Positions 35,454-45,620 of a DNA stretch of 64,000 nt are shown piece by piece. The stretch lies in the NCBI RefSeq assembly GCF_011047135.1, contig NZ_CP049255.1:1240001-1304000 (forward strand). Direction: 5' to 3'. The stretch comes from Microbacterium endophyticum (GTDB lineage Bacteria > Actinomycetota > Actinomycetes > Actinomycetales > Microbacteriaceae). A program made the position numbers and the translations under genes. Positions within the stretch are counted from its first letter, which is position 1. Every line of letters starts with the position of its first letter. The notes beneath the pieces are model-generated. The model saw only the letters and a list, made by a program, of their open reading frames with translations, did no database searches and had not been told where the DNA came from.

Positions 35454-37136
35454 GTGAGCGCACCTATCGACCCCACCGCAACGTCCGCTTGGTCTGAACT
35501 GACCGCACACAAGGATGGCTTCGCGCCAGACCTGCGGGAGTGGTTCGAGTCCGACCCACAGCGCGTCGAGCGTTTCAGCTTCGGACTCGCCGATCTGCAC
35601 GTCGACCTGTCGAAGAACCTCGTCACCGACGAGATCCTTGCCTCACTCGTGAGCCTCGCCGAGCAGACCGGTGTCGCCGAGCGCTATGCGGCCATGCTCG
35701 CGGGCGAGCACATCAACACGACCGAAGACCGCGCGGTGCTCCACACGGCTCTTCGCCGCCCGGCCGGCGCGACACCCGCGCTCGTCGTCGACGGCCAGAA
35801 CATCGACGACGACGTGCAAGAAGTACTTGGCCGTATCGACGCTTTCGCCGAGGGTGTCCGCTCGGGTGAGTGGAGGGGTGTGACGGGCAAGAAGGTCACT
35901 CATGTCGTGAACATCGGCATCGGCGGCTCCGATCTTGGCCCCGTCATGATTTACGAGGCGCTGAAGCCTTACGCTGACGCCGGCATCGAGGCGCGGTTCG
36001 TCTCGAACATCGACCCGACCGACATGGCGCAGAAAACCGCCGACCTCGACCCCGAGACGACGCTGTTCATCGTGGCATCCAAGACGTTCACAACGCTTGA
36101 GACGCTCACCAATGCGCGCCTCGCGCGTGACTGGCTCTGGGCCGAGCTCAGCAAGCGCGGCGCGATCAACGACGACGAGGCATCCCGCACGAACGCTGTC
36201 GCTCACCACTTCATCGCGGTTTCGACGGCTCTCGACAAAGTCGAAGCGTTCGGTATCGACCCGAAGAATGCGTTCGGTTTTTGGGACTGGGTGGGCGGGC
36301 GTTACTCCGTCGACTCCGCGATCGGCACATCTCTTGCGATCGCACTCGGCCCCGATGTCTTCCGTGAGTTACTCGCCGGCTTCCACGCCGTTGACGAGCA
36401 CGTGCGCACTCAGCCGCTCGCCGAGAACGTGCCGGTGCTGATGGGCCTTCTCAACGTCTGGTACTCGACGTTCCTCGGCGCGCAATCGCACGCTGTGCTC
36501 CCCTACGCGCAGCAACTGCATCGCTTTGCCGCGTACTTGCAGCAGCTCACGATGGAGTCGAACGGCAAGTCGGTTCGCTGGGATGGCACACCCGTCACCA
36601 CCGACACCGGCGAGGTTTTCTGGGGCGAGCCCGGCACCAACGGGCAGCACGCGTTCTACCAGCTCATTCACCAGGGCACACGCCTGATCCCCGCCGACTT
36701 CATCGCGTTCGCCAACCCCGCCTACCCGCTCGCTGACGGTGGCCGCGACGTGCACGCGCTCTTCCTCGCGAACTTCCTCGCGCAAACCAAGGCCCTCGCG
36801 TTTGGTAAGACCGCGGAAGAGGTCGAGGCCGAAGGAACAACCGGCGCACTTGTTGCCGCACGCACCTTCGCGGGCAACCGGCCGACAACGTCGATCTTTG
36901 CTCCCGCGCTCACGCCAAACGTGCTCGGCCAGCTGATCGCGCTCTACGAGCACATCACCTTCACTCAGGGCGTCATCTGGGGCATCAACTCATTCGACCA
37001 GTGGGGTGTTGAGCTCGGAAAGCAGCTCGCTCAGCAGATTGCTCCAGCTATCGAAGGCGACGCTGAGGCAACAGCAACTCAGGATGCCTCGACTCGGGCG
37101 CTGCTCGCCTACTACCACTCGCACCGCGCGAGCTGA
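35454..37136 (+). CDS. pgi: Glucose-6-phosphate isomerase
   Basis: Interconverts glucose-6-phosphate and fructose-6-phosphate. The 560 residues show [48 protein letters not shown], the conserved [20 protein letters not shown], and the C-terminal signature [18 protein letters not shown]. The GTG at 35454 is chosen for family length. GAGGAG lies about 14 bases upstream, which is long, and a GTG at 35433 or TTG at 35421 in the same frame cannot be excluded. Confidence 0.96.
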   Translation: MSAPIDPTATSAWSELTAHKDGFAPDLREWFESDPQRVERFSFGLADLHVDLSKNLVTDEILASLVSLAEQTGVAERYAAMLAGEHINTTEDRAVLHTALRRPAGATPALVVDGQNIDDDVQEVLGRIDAFAEGVRSGEWRGVTGKKVTHVVNIGIGGSDLGPVMIYEALKPYADAGIEARFVSNIDPTDMAQKTADLDPETTLFIVASKTFTTLETLTNARLARDWLWAELSKRGAINDDEASRTNAVAHHFIAVSTALDKVEAFGIDPKNAFGFWDWVGGRYSVDSAIGTSLAIALGPDVFRELLAGFHAVDEHVRTQPLAENVPVLMGLLNVWYSTFLGAQSHAVLPYAQQLHRFAAYLQQLTMESNGKSVRWDGTPVTTDTGEVFWGEPGTNGQHAFYQLIHQGTRLIPADFIAFANPAYPLADGGRDVHALFLANFLAQTKALAFGKTAEEVEAEGTTGALVAARTFAGNRPTTSIFAPALTPNVLGQLIALYEHITFTQGVIWGINSFDQWGVELGKQLAQQIAPAIEGDAEATATQDASTRALLAYYHSHRAS

Positions 37137-37197
37137 GCGCCCGCGCTAAAATCACGACAGCACCGACGCTGGTTCGGTCAGAAGGCTTGGGGGAGCT

Positions 37198-38340
37198 ATG
37201 GCGTCACGTTCGTCGAGTCGAGCACGTCGGAAGAAGCGGCGTATCGCGATCGCGGTGGGCGTATCAGCTCTCGCGGTTGGCTTGATCGCCGCGGGGAGTG
37301 TTGTCGCGGTGCGGCTCACGGCGTCGGAGCCGTCGGCCGCGGTTTCCGCCGCTGCGACGAAAACGCCGACACCCACGCCAACCCCTACGCCACTGACCCC
37401 GGCCGAAGCGCTGCTCGAAGAGGCAAACGACCCCTCGGCGTGCGCGGTGAGTTTCGTGGGCGATTCCGTCCCGGATGCGCCTATGCTGCAAACGCAGGAC
37501 GCACTGTTTTCTTACCTGCCGATACCCGAGCGCGAGGGCGCCGTTTTCGCCGGGTGGTACGCGACAGAGGCGGATGCCGCATCCCGCAATACCGCGGCTC
37601 GCGTCAACGGGTCTGACGTCGTTGCGTGCACCGATCAGGAACTCACCCTCTACGGTGGTTGGGCGAGCCCGGACGATGTCACGGCCGAAGACACCGGTGT
37701 ACCGATCTTGATGTACCACCAGTTCACGACGCGGCCAGAGGGTGAAGACGGTTGGCTGCGCGGTAATTACGCCTATATCGGTGATTTTGAAGAGCAGATC
37801 ACCTACATCGCCGACTCCGGCTTCTACCTCCCCACCTGGGACGAACTCAGCGCCTTCATCGATGGGCGACTCTTCCTCCCTAACCGATCGGTCATCGTCA
37901 CCGACGACGACGCCGACTCGTCGTGGCTCGAGCTCGCAGCCCCGGTCGTCGATTCGCACGGGGTGCTCACGACATCCTTCGTCATCACGAAGTATCGATC
38001 CGAGGGCACACCGTCGAAATATGTCTTGCAGCGCTCACACACGAACGACATGCATGAAGCCGGTGCAAATGGCGAAGGCCGCATGGTCAACTACACCGCC
38101 GAAGAAATCGCCGCAGATATGCAGACGTCAGCGGATATTCTCGGCGCCAAAGAAATCATGGCCTACCCGTACGGGCACTACAACGACACGGCAAAAGAGG
38201 GGCTCCGGCAAGCCGGCTTCGACATGGCGCGGACGATCGAGCAGGGCTACGTGCACGTCGGCACCGACAAGCTGGCGCTCCCCTGCATCCGTATGAACTA
38301 CGGCATGGGATTAAACGACCTGATTTCGCTCATCGGCTAA
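37198..38340 (+). CDS. Secreted/anchored polysaccharide deacetylase with InlB-like repeat
   Basis: A 380-residue exported protein. A basic start, a hydrophobic segment (about 16-40) and a (Thr-Pro)n linker precede a short domain with FAGWYATEADAASRN and LTLYGGW, which looks like an InlB B-repeat. A NodB deacetylase domain follows (PILMYHQFTT). Metal-binding motif 1 reads VTDDDAD rather than TFDDG but keeps two Asp residues. Motif 2 is RSHTNDMHE and motif 3 AYPYGHYN. It probably deacetylates peptidoglycan or a surface glycan. Confidence 0.85.
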   Translation: MASRSSSRARRKKRRIAIAVGVSALAVGLIAAGSVVAVRLTASEPSAAVSAAATKTPTPTPTPTPLTPAEALLEEANDPSACAVSFVGDSVPDAPMLQTQDALFSYLPIPEREGAVFAGWYATEADAASRNTAARVNGSDVVACTDQELTLYGGWASPDDVTAEDTGVPILMYHQFTTRPEGEDGWLRGNYAYIGDFEEQITYIADSGFYLPTWDELSAFIDGRLFLPNRSVIVTDDDADSSWLELAAPVVDSHGVLTTSFVITKYRSEGTPSKYVLQRSHTNDMHEAGANGEGRMVNYTAEEIAADMQTSADILGAKEIMAYPYGHYNDTAKEGLRQAGFDMARTIEQGYVHVGTDKLALPCIRMNYGMGLNDLISLIG

Positions 38341-38373
38341 TCGCCGGTTTCTAACGCTGCGCCGAAGGCGGGG

Positions 38374-39516
38374 CTACAGCTCGCCGGGCGACATCGCCTG
38401 GCGGTCGGCCTCTTCGACGAAGGCACGCATTTTCGATGGCCGGCGCGACGTGCGCGGCGCGTAGACCACCAGTGAGTGGAACATGAAACGCACCACGAAA
38501 GCGACGACCAGCGTGATGGCCGTCGCAATTACGACGGAGATATGCCACGTCGAGATCATCAATGCCGTCACCGGTATGCGAACGAGCAACTCCGTGTTGT
38601 TGAACGCGAACGACTTCGCGAACCGGCTCCAGACACCTGCCGCATCGCTTTTCATGTCATTGAAAACGAAGCGTTCCTGCAACACGAAGTTGCCGAGGAT
38701 TGTGATCTCAGCGGCGACGATCATCGCGGCGATATCACCGACACCCGTGCGGGAAAGCAGCCAGACGATCAGAAGATTGATGATCGCGCCGAGCCCGCCG
38801 ATGACGGCGAAAAGCGACATCTTGCCGAACCGCAACGATGTGAGTTGAGAGAAAAAGTGCAGCCCTTCACGCAGCGACGCCTTTGATGCGCCGGCATGGC
38901 GGTCGGCGAATTCGAAGGGCACTTCAGTGACGCGCAGCGGACGCCGAGCGAGTATTTCGAGCAGAATCTTAAACCCGTGCGGGCGCAGAGCCTCGACGTC
39001 GATGCTTCGCCGGTCAACGAGGAAAAACCCGGTCATCGGGTCGGAGACATCCTTCAATCGAATCGGGAACATCGCCTTCGTCAGAGCCGTCGACAAGCGC
39101 GATACCGCGATACGAGTGTGGTCGGCGAGGCCCGCTGCCGATCCGTTTCCGGCGTACCTTGACGCCACGACGACATCGACTCCGCCGCTCTCGAAGCGGG
39201 TGAGGAGGGTCGGAATCTCCTCGGGTGGATGCTGGAGGTCGCCGTCCATCACTATGCACGCATCGAACGCGGCTGCACGAAGTCCGGCGACGACGGCGCC
39301 GCCAAGGCCGCCTGTCGGCCGATCACGATGGATGAGACGCACCGGAATCGACGCCGTCTCAGCGGCTGCTTTCACCGCTTCCGGTGTGGCGTCGGTGCTG
39401 TCGTCCACGAAAAGAATCTCAGCGTCCAGGCCCGCGGTCGCAGCAGACACTCGCTGCACGAGCTCGGCAACGTTGGGTGCCTCATTGAACGTCGGCACAA
39501 TGACGGTGACCTGCAT
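38374..39516 (-). CDS. GT2 glycosyltransferase fused to GtrA-like membrane domain
   Basis: A 380-residue protein. Residues 1-235 are a polyprenyl-phosphate mannosyl/glucosyl transferase of family GT2 (VIVPTFNEAPNVAELV, ILFVDDSTD, MDGDLQHPPEEIP, FKILLEILAR). Residues about 240-365 are a GtrA-type four-helix domain (IGGLGAIINLLIVWLL, ILGNFVLQERFVF). It should make a polyprenyl-phosphate sugar and possibly move it across the membrane for wall or protein glycosylation. CGGAGGGG precedes the ATG. A good promoter lies about 65 bases upstream. Confidence 0.92.
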   Translation of the reverse strand: MQVTVIVPTFNEAPNVAELVQRVSAATAGLDAEILFVDDSTDATPEAVKAAAETASIPVRLIHRDRPTGGLGGAVVAGLRAAAFDACIVMDGDLQHPPEEIPTLLTRFESGGVDVVVASRYAGNGSAAGLADHTRIAVSRLSTALTKAMFPIRLKDVSDPMTGFFLVDRRSIDVEALRPHGFKILLEILARRPLRVTEVPFEFADRHAGASKASLREGLHFFSQLTSLRFGKMSLFAVIGGLGAIINLLIVWLLSRTGVGDIAAMIVAAEITILGNFVLQERFVFNDMKSDAAGVWSRFAKSFAFNNTELLVRIPVTALMISTWHISVVIATAITLVVAFVVRFMFHSLVVYAPRTSRRPSKMRAFVEEADRQAMSPGEL

Positions 39517-39581
39517 GCGGCCCCTCCGGAATCAACGGTCGCGCCGCCTCCGGCGCGATCTCCTCCATCGTGTCATGCGTA

Positions 39582-39610
39582 CATATACATATGGGTGATG
39601 CTGGTCACAA
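39582..39610 (-). promoter_or_regulatory. Promoter of the GT2-GtrA gene
   Basis: On the minus strand TTGTGA (39605-39610) and TATATG (39582-39587) are 17 bases apart, giving a leader of about 60 bases. The AT-rich run stands out from the surrounding GC-rich DNA. Confidence 0.5.
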
Positions 39611-39652
39611 TACAAAGGAGCCCTCCAGATTGAGCGGCTTTACTCTTGAACC

Positions 39653-39913
39653 ATGACCACTAACGCAACCCCCCTCACGCTTTTCGGCGCCGACTGGTGC
39701 CGGGACTGCCGCCGCACCAAGGCTCAACTCGATGAGCTAGGCGTCGAATACGAATACGTCGACCTCGTAGCGACCCCCGAAGCGGCCGATGTCGCGCACG
39801 AAATTTCGGGTCGCACCAACATTCCGGTCGTGCTGTACCCCGATGCAACGCACCACGTCGAGCCGAGCAATGACGATGTCGCGACCAAGCTTCGGGAGCT
39901 TTCGCTCATCTAG
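39653..39913 (+). CDS. Mycoredoxin / glutaredoxin-like protein
   Basis: An 86-residue thioredoxin-fold protein with the redox motif WCRDCRRTK near residue 15 and the cis-Pro region NIPVVLYPD. Actinobacterial mycoredoxins use a CxxC motif to reduce mycothiol-mixed disulfides; the size and fold fit, although the CRDC sequence differs from the classical CGYC. It stands alone, divergent from the GT2-GtrA gene. Confidence 0.88.
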   Translation: MTTNATPLTLFGADWCRDCRRTKAQLDELGVEYEYVDLVATPEAADVAHEISGRTNIPVVLYPDATHHVEPSNDDVATKLRELSLI

Positions 39914-39968
39914 AGCCCGGTTGCGCTGACGGTGGGATCGGTCCCAGGGGTTTAAACTCTGCAACGAA

Positions 39969-42395
39969 GTGCACTCGACCGACCCCATCTCCACACAGCA
40001 ACTCGCGGACTCTTCTTCGCGCCCTGCTGCTCGTCGTGATATTCAAGGGCTGCGCGCTGTCGCTGTCGTCGCGGTGGTACTGAGCCACCTCCTCGAGTGG
40101 CCGATCGGCGGTTTCGCGGGCGTCGATGTGTTTTTCGTCATCTCGGGCTACCTGCTCACGGCGATCATTTTGCGAGACATCGCCGCAACCGGATCGGTAT
40201 CGCTGCGCTCGTTTTACGCCAGGCGCATCCGACGGATCCTTCCCGCGGCCGTTGTCGTATTGATCGCCGTCAGTGTCGCGTCTTACTTCGCCTTCAACCG
40301 ACCGCGTGCAATCACCACGATGTGGGACGCGGTTTCGTCGTTCTTCCTCGTGGCCAACTGGGACTTCGCTCTCACCGGCACCGACTACTTCCAGGCAGCG
40401 GATGCCGTCTCGCCCCTGCAGCATTTCTGGTCGCTGTCGGTCGAGGAACAGTTCTACCTCGTCTGGCCCGGCCTTCTCGCGTGCACGCTGCTGCTCTTGC
40501 CAGTAGCGGCGCGAAAAACAACACGCGCCAGAGTCGTGGTGGGCGCGCTCGCGGGTGGTGTGCTGGCGGCATCCTTCGCCTGGGCGGTTGTGCAGAGCTC
40601 GAGCGACCCAACAGTCGCGTATTTTTCCACGCTGACTCGGGGCTGGGAGATCGCCCTTGGTGCAGTGATCGCGGTTCTTGCGCCGCGACTCGCGCGGCTG
40701 TCCACAGCAATTGGCGCGCTCCTCAGCTGGGTGGGGCTTGCGATTGTCATTGCCTCGTTCTTTCTGTTGTCCCCCTCGAATCCGCCCTTTCCGGGCCCGG
40801 GCGCTGCCCTCCCCGTGTGCGGCGCGGCACTCGTCATCGTCGGTGGGATGCGGGGCGGCGCTCAACATCACCTGTTTCCGCTCACGAACCCCGTGAGTGT
40901 CTTCTTCGGCAACATCTCCTACTCGCTCTACCTCTGGCACTTTCCTGTCATCGTGTTCGCCGCGGTGCTCCTTCCGGAGAGCACAGAGCTCAACCTCGCC
41001 ATCGTGGTGGGCGGCATCTTCGTGTTCTCGTTGACGTCGTATTTCCTCATTGAGCAGCCGCTGCACCGCTCACCGTGGCTCCGGCGATATGCGCCGTCGT
41101 CTGATGCGCAGGCAGCGAAGACGCCGCCACCCGTTCAGCCTGTGCGGGATGAAGCGCCAGTTGCCACGCCACGCATCGAGACACGACCAGCGGGCTGGAC
41201 TCCCGGTCAGCGCTACTTTCCCGGATCAGCTCCGCGCCCGTCGCAACCGCGCCCGTCGCAACCGCGCCCGTCGCAACCGCGCATCGTGCCGCCGCGGCAA
41301 GATGTCGTTCTCGCCGCCGCAGCACCCGCAGCACCAGAGCCCGCTGAGCCTCCTGTGGTGTCGATGAGCGCGCGTGAAACTCGGCGCGCCGCCTGGTCAC
41401 GGTGGCGGGAAACATTCGGGTCGCAGCTCGGAATCACAGCGGGCGCCTTCGCCGTTGCTGTGACTGCACTGCTGCTTCTGACGAACAGCGCGATGGGCGG
41501 CTCACTCATCACTCCCATCGGGCCAACAGTCGCGGCCACTTCCGACGACGCAACTGACCCGACGCCGGCGATTCAGGCTGAGCTCGCGGCCGCGACCCAG
41601 GCGACGGAGTGGCCCGACCTCAACCCCTCGATGGATAGTGCGATCACTGCCGGATCACAAACGAACCCGGCCCGCACATGCTTCGAGCCCGCAACGACGC
41701 CCGATGTAAACGCCTGCACGTGGGGAAACGCCAACGCCCCGCGCCATATGTATCTCGTCGGCGACTCGACCGCGATGGCCTACGCGCCCGCGTTCAAAAA
41801 GATCGCCGAAAACAGCGGCGGCAACTGGCGCATCACAACAATCGGTCTCTACGGATGCCGCTTCACCGATGTCCTCGTACAGAATTCTGGTGCTGGAGTC
41901 ATGGATGCCTGCACTCAGCGGAAAGCCGATATCGCGGCGATCGTGGCCGCCGATTCGCCCGATCTCGTCGTCGTTTCGAACGCGTACACACTCGGAAACA
42001 CCGTCGCCGGCCAGCCGCTGTCGGTCACCGATCTGGTGTCAGGCACGCAAAACGAGATGGCGCAGTTCGATGCGGCCGGACGCATTCTCTACCTTGCACC
42101 TCCCCCCATGGGCGCAAGCCTCGGAAGCTGTTACTCCCCGCTCACGAGCCCGCTCAACTGCCTCGCCGGTGTCGATCCAACCTGGACCGAATACGAAATG
42201 GCGATGGAAGTCGCAGCGACGGTCTCGGGCGACCATGCGATGAGTTCACTCAGTTTTAGTTGCTGGGAAGGTTCGTGCCCAGCTTTTGCCGGCGGAATCC
42301 CCACGAAGTACGACCAAACCCACATGACGGCGGCATATGCAGAGCACATTGCTCCCGTTATCCAATGGAATCTCACACAGCTCGGACTCATGTGA
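39969..42395 (+). CDS. OafA-type acyltransferase with SGNH domain
   Basis: An 808-residue membrane O-acyltransferase. Residues about 20-370 form the multi-helix acyltransferase-3 domain (RRDIQGLRAVAVVAVVLSHL, GVDVFFVISGYLLTAIIL, RRIRRILPAA, FWSLSVEEQFYLVWP). A Pro-rich linker contains PRPSQ three times, encoded by a 15-bp tandem repeat (41232-41276). After one more helix comes an extracellular SGNH hydrolase-type domain with VGDSTAMAYAPAF and DQTHMTAAYAEH. It probably acetylates a surface polysaccharide or peptidoglycan. The start is GTG. Confidence 0.93.
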   Translation: MHSTDPISTQQLADSSSRPAARRDIQGLRAVAVVAVVLSHLLEWPIGGFAGVDVFFVISGYLLTAIILRDIAATGSVSLRSFYARRIRRILPAAVVVLIAVSVASYFAFNRPRAITTMWDAVSSFFLVANWDFALTGTDYFQAADAVSPLQHFWSLSVEEQFYLVWPGLLACTLLLLPVAARKTTRARVVVGALAGGVLAASFAWAVVQSSSDPTVAYFSTLTRGWEIALGAVIAVLAPRLARLSTAIGALLSWVGLAIVIASFFLLSPSNPPFPGPGAALPVCGAALVIVGGMRGGAQHHLFPLTNPVSVFFGNISYSLYLWHFPVIVFAAVLLPESTELNLAIVVGGIFVFSLTSYFLIEQPLHRSPWLRRYAPSSDAQAAKTPPPVQPVRDEAPVATPRIETRPAGWTPGQRYFPGSAPRPSQPRPSQPRPSQPRIVPPRQDVVLAAAAPAAPEPAEPPVVSMSARETRRAAWSRWRETFGSQLGITAGAFAVAVTALLLLTNSAMGGSLITPIGPTVAATSDDATDPTPAIQAELAAATQATEWPDLNPSMDSAITAGSQTNPARTCFEPATTPDVNACTWGNANAPRHMYLVGDSTAMAYAPAFKKIAENSGGNWRITTIGLYGCRFTDVLVQNSGAGVMDACTQRKADIAAIVAADSPDLVVVSNAYTLGNTVAGQPLSVTDLVSGTQNEMAQFDAAGRILYLAPPPMGASLGSCYSPLTSPLNCLAGVDPTWTEYEMAMEVAATVSGDHAMSSLSFSCWEGSCPAFAGGIPTKYDQTHMTAAYAEHIAPVIQWNLTQLGLM

Positions 42396-42452
42396 ACGAT
42401 GGCGAACTAGGCTGAGGGTCCGTAACTGGCGCACCCGAAGAAGGGCCGAGCA

Positions 42453-44165
42453 ATGAGCGATTCTCCACTCGCCGAAGCGATCCGCTCCGAGATCGATGCT
42501 GCGGTCGTGAGCCTTGAAACAGGTGCCCGGCTATGGGCGCAGCTCACTGTTGCGCAGCGCTCTCAGCTCTTAGAGCGTGTGCGTATGACGGTCGCGGCCG
42601 TCGCTGACGAATGGGTAGATGCGGCGTCTCGTGCCAAAAATCTCGACCCGGCGAGTCCGCTTCGCGGAGAAGAGTGGCTCACCGGGCCCTATGTCACACT
42701 TCAAGCACTGAGCGCATATCGCCGCACGCTCACGTCCCTTGCTGCCGGTGGCAGCCCGCTCGATGGCGTTTCGACGGGCACCGCCCCCGGTAATCGCCTG
42801 CGGATCAATGCGTTTCCCGCTGTGCCCCTCGACCACCTCGTGCTGTCGGGCTTTCGGGGTGAAGTGTGGCTCCAACCGGGGGTGTCTCTCGACGACGCTC
42901 GCGCGCACGCAGGTCTTGCGCAGCGGCATCCGCGCGAAAGCCACGGCATCGGTCTCGTGCTGGGGGCCGGAAACGTCACCGGAATACCCATACTCGACGC
43001 CCTCTACGAGCTGCTCGCCGCCGGTCGAGTGGTGCTGTTGAAGCTCAATCCCACGCAAGACGGCTTGGCAGATGTCTTCACCCGCGCGCTTGCCCCTCTC
43101 ATCGAGCCGGGATTCGTGCGGATCGTGACGGGCGGAGGAGATGTCGGCGCGTACCTGACGCAGCATCCGGGCATCGGTCACGTGCACATCACCGGATCTG
43201 CGGCCACCTTCGATGCGATCGTGTGGGGTGGCGATAAAGAACGCGCCGATCCCGCTCTGCAAACCCCGATCACGGCGGAACTCGGCGGTGTGGCGCCTAT
43301 CATCGTCATGCCCGGCGCCTGGAGCGACGCCGATCTTCGGTATCAGGCCGAACACATCGCAACCATGCGTCTTCATAACGGTGGACACAACTGTGTGGCC
43401 GGACAGGTCGTAATCATCAGTCGCGACTGGCACCTGCGAGAGAAGTTCCTCGAGGTGCTCGCAGACGCCTATCGTGACGCACCACATCGCACGCCCTGGT
43501 ATCCGCGAAGCGATGAAAAACTCGCGACCGCGCGAAACGATTACCCCGAGGCAACATGGAGCGCCGACGGCACACGCGCCCTCGTCGACCTTCTGCCTGG
43601 CGAAGCACATGACCTCGAAATGACCGAATACTTCGCGCCGGTTTTGGGAGTCGTGGAGCTCGCCGGAAGCGGTCAAGAGTTTCTCGACGCCGCTGTGGCC
43701 CACGCCAATAACAAGCTCGTCGGCACCCTCGGCGCAAACGTGCTTATCGACCCCGCCACGGAAGCGACACTCGGGGCCGGTTTCGAAAGGGCGATCTCCG
43801 ATCTGCACTATGGCGGAATCGCCATCAACACCTGGACAGGGGTCGTCTTCGCGACGCCGGTCTTATCGTGGGGTGCATTCCCCGGCGGCACACTCGGCGA
43901 CGTCGGGAGCGGGCTCGGCGTCGTACACAACGCTCTTTTACTCGACCACGTGGAGCGATCAGTTCTTCGTGGGCCGTTTCGCCCATTTCCCCGGTCGGCC
44001 TCGATCGACAGCGTGCGCCACGGTCAATTTTCGGTGATCGCTCGGCCACCGTGGTTTGTCACGTCTCGCACTGCTGATCGTGTCGGCGAAGGGCTTACGA
44101 AGTTTCAGACCGACCACGATCCGCTGCGGCTGGCTCGTACGCTCGCCCTCGCCATGCGAGCGTAA
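42453..44165 (+). CDS. Aldehyde dehydrogenase family protein
   Basis: A 570-residue member of the NAD(P)+-dependent aldehyde dehydrogenase superfamily, somewhat longer than the usual ~490. The cofactor region VHITGSAATFDAIVWGG, the general-base Glu in TAELGGVAPIIV and the nucleophile Cys in HNGGHNCVAGQVV are present. The N-terminal 100 residues and the C-terminal 80 are atypical, so the aldehyde is unknown. It follows the acyltransferase gene by about 57 bases, but a functional link is not evident. Confidence 0.88.
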   Translation: MSDSPLAEAIRSEIDAAVVSLETGARLWAQLTVAQRSQLLERVRMTVAAVADEWVDAASRAKNLDPASPLRGEEWLTGPYVTLQALSAYRRTLTSLAAGGSPLDGVSTGTAPGNRLRINAFPAVPLDHLVLSGFRGEVWLQPGVSLDDARAHAGLAQRHPRESHGIGLVLGAGNVTGIPILDALYELLAAGRVVLLKLNPTQDGLADVFTRALAPLIEPGFVRIVTGGGDVGAYLTQHPGIGHVHITGSAATFDAIVWGGDKERADPALQTPITAELGGVAPIIVMPGAWSDADLRYQAEHIATMRLHNGGHNCVAGQVVIISRDWHLREKFLEVLADAYRDAPHRTPWYPRSDEKLATARNDYPEATWSADGTRALVDLLPGEAHDLEMTEYFAPVLGVVELAGSGQEFLDAAVAHANNKLVGTLGANVLIDPATEATLGAGFERAISDLHYGGIAINTWTGVVFATPVLSWGAFPGGTLGDVGSGLGVVHNALLLDHVERSVLRGPFRPFPRSASIDSVRHGQFSVIARPPWFVTSRTADRVGEGLTKFQTDHDPLRLARTLALAMRA

Positions 44166-44185
44166 GCGTCCGAGCCAGCAGCGAT

Positions 44186-45550
44186 CTAGTGGTGGAAAGC
44201 GGGGGCCCGTTCAGCGTCCGGCATCGCTGACGGTAAGCCATCGAGATACGCGACTTCGTCACGGAAATCACCCATGAGCTTCTGCGCCATATCGAGACTC
44301 AAGTCGGCACGTACGACGATTCGCTGCACGATGACCTCTTCTAGATCTGCGGGTAGTGGATACGCCGGTATCAACCACCCCCGCATGCGCAGCCGGTCAC
44401 TCAGGTCGTAAAGCGTCCATTTGTCGGTGTAGTCATCGTTCAGTGTCCACGCAAACACCGGAATGTCGGTGCCCGAGCTGATGAGACGGAACGGCTTCAT
44501 CTCGCCGATAGCGCGCGAAAGGTACACCGCGACATCCTGGGACCCCTGCTGCATCTCGGTGTATCCAGAAAATCCCAGCCTCAAGAACAGGTAGTACTGC
44601 AACAGCACTTGAGCGCCGGGGCGCGAGAAGTTCAGCGCGAACGTGGGCATGTCGCCGCCGAGATACGACACCCGCATGACGAGATCCTCCGGAAGCCACT
44701 TCGCTTCGCGCCATACGACCCATCCGAGACCGGGGTAGACGCCACCGTACTTGTGCCCGGAGGTTGAGATCGAGTGCACTCTTTCGAGGCGGAAGTCCCA
44801 CTCGAGGTCAGGCTGCACGAACGGTGCAATCATCGCGCCCGATGCACCATCGACGTGAATCGGGATGTCGAGGCCCGTTTTCTGCTGAATCTCGTCGAGC
44901 TTTGCGGCGATTTCTCGCACCGGCTCATATGCGCCCGTGTAGGTGACGCCCATGATCGCGACGACACCTATCGTGTTTTCGTCAACGTAGTTCTCCAGGT
45001 CAGATCCGTCGAAAACCGGGTGCTCGGCCGTCACCGGCACGAGTCGCATCTCGACATCCCAGTAGTTGCAGAACTTTTCCCAACACACCTGAACCGCACT
45101 CGACATGACGAGGTTCGGTTTCTCCGTCGACTTACCTTCGGCGCGGCGGGCATGCTGCCAGCGACGCTTGAAGGCGAGGCCACCGAGCATGCAGGCCTCA
45201 CTCGATCCCGTCGTGGATGTTCCCACGGCATCCTCGACATTTGGTGAATTCCAGAGCTCTCCGAGAATTCGCCAGCAATGGTCTTCCACCGCTGCCGTCG
45301 AGGGGTACTCGTCTTTGTCGATCATGTTCTTATCGAACGTCTCGGCATAGAGACGGTTCGCGTGATCGTCCATCCAGGTCGTCACGAACGTGGCGAGGTT
45401 GAGGCGTGCGTTGCCATCGAGCAGAGCTTCGTCGTGCACGAGCTGATACGCCGTCTCGGGAAGCATCGGCTGAGCCGGGAGGCGATTACGCGCGCGTGAA
45501 CTGGTTCGCGTCCCTCGATCAAACACTGGGGTCAATTCGTCATCTGGCAT
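44186..45550 (-). CDS. gadB: Glutamate decarboxylase
   Basis: PLP enzyme that converts glutamate to GABA and consumes a proton, often for acid tolerance. The 454 residues carry the PLP lysine in STSGHKYGGVYPGLGWVVWR, DGASGAMIAPF with the cofactor Asp region, SSEACMLGGLAFKRRW and HDEALLDGNARLNLATFVTT. Length and motifs match GadA/GadB. No glutamate-GABA antiporter gene lies next to it, so the export partner must be elsewhere. It converges on the aldehyde dehydrogenase. Confidence 0.95.
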   Translation of the reverse strand: MPDDELTPVFDRGTRTSSRARNRLPAQPMLPETAYQLVHDEALLDGNARLNLATFVTTWMDDHANRLYAETFDKNMIDKDEYPSTAAVEDHCWRILGELWNSPNVEDAVGTSTTGSSEACMLGGLAFKRRWQHARRAEGKSTEKPNLVMSSAVQVCWEKFCNYWDVEMRLVPVTAEHPVFDGSDLENYVDENTIGVVAIMGVTYTGAYEPVREIAAKLDEIQQKTGLDIPIHVDGASGAMIAPFVQPDLEWDFRLERVHSISTSGHKYGGVYPGLGWVVWREAKWLPEDLVMRVSYLGGDMPTFALNFSRPGAQVLLQYYLFLRLGFSGYTEMQQGSQDVAVYLSRAIGEMKPFRLISSGTDIPVFAWTLNDDYTDKWTLYDLSDRLRMRGWLIPAYPLPADLEEVIVQRIVVRADLSLDMAQKLMGDFRDEVAYLDGLPSAMPDAERAPAFHH

Positions 45551-45620
45551 CTGGCACCTTCCTTACGGGGTTATCGGGATAGCCACAGCGTGGACGAGCG
45601 GAACGCTCGATGAGTGCTCG

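Noticed and set aside
39906..41066. Minus-strand open frame of 386 codons
   Set aside because: Antisense to the OafA-type acyltransferase gene; the product is very rich in Arg, Glu and His, as expected for a shadow frame.
42570..43808. Minus-strand open frame of 412 codons
   Set aside because: Antisense to the aldehyde dehydrogenase gene, which has intact catalytic motifs.
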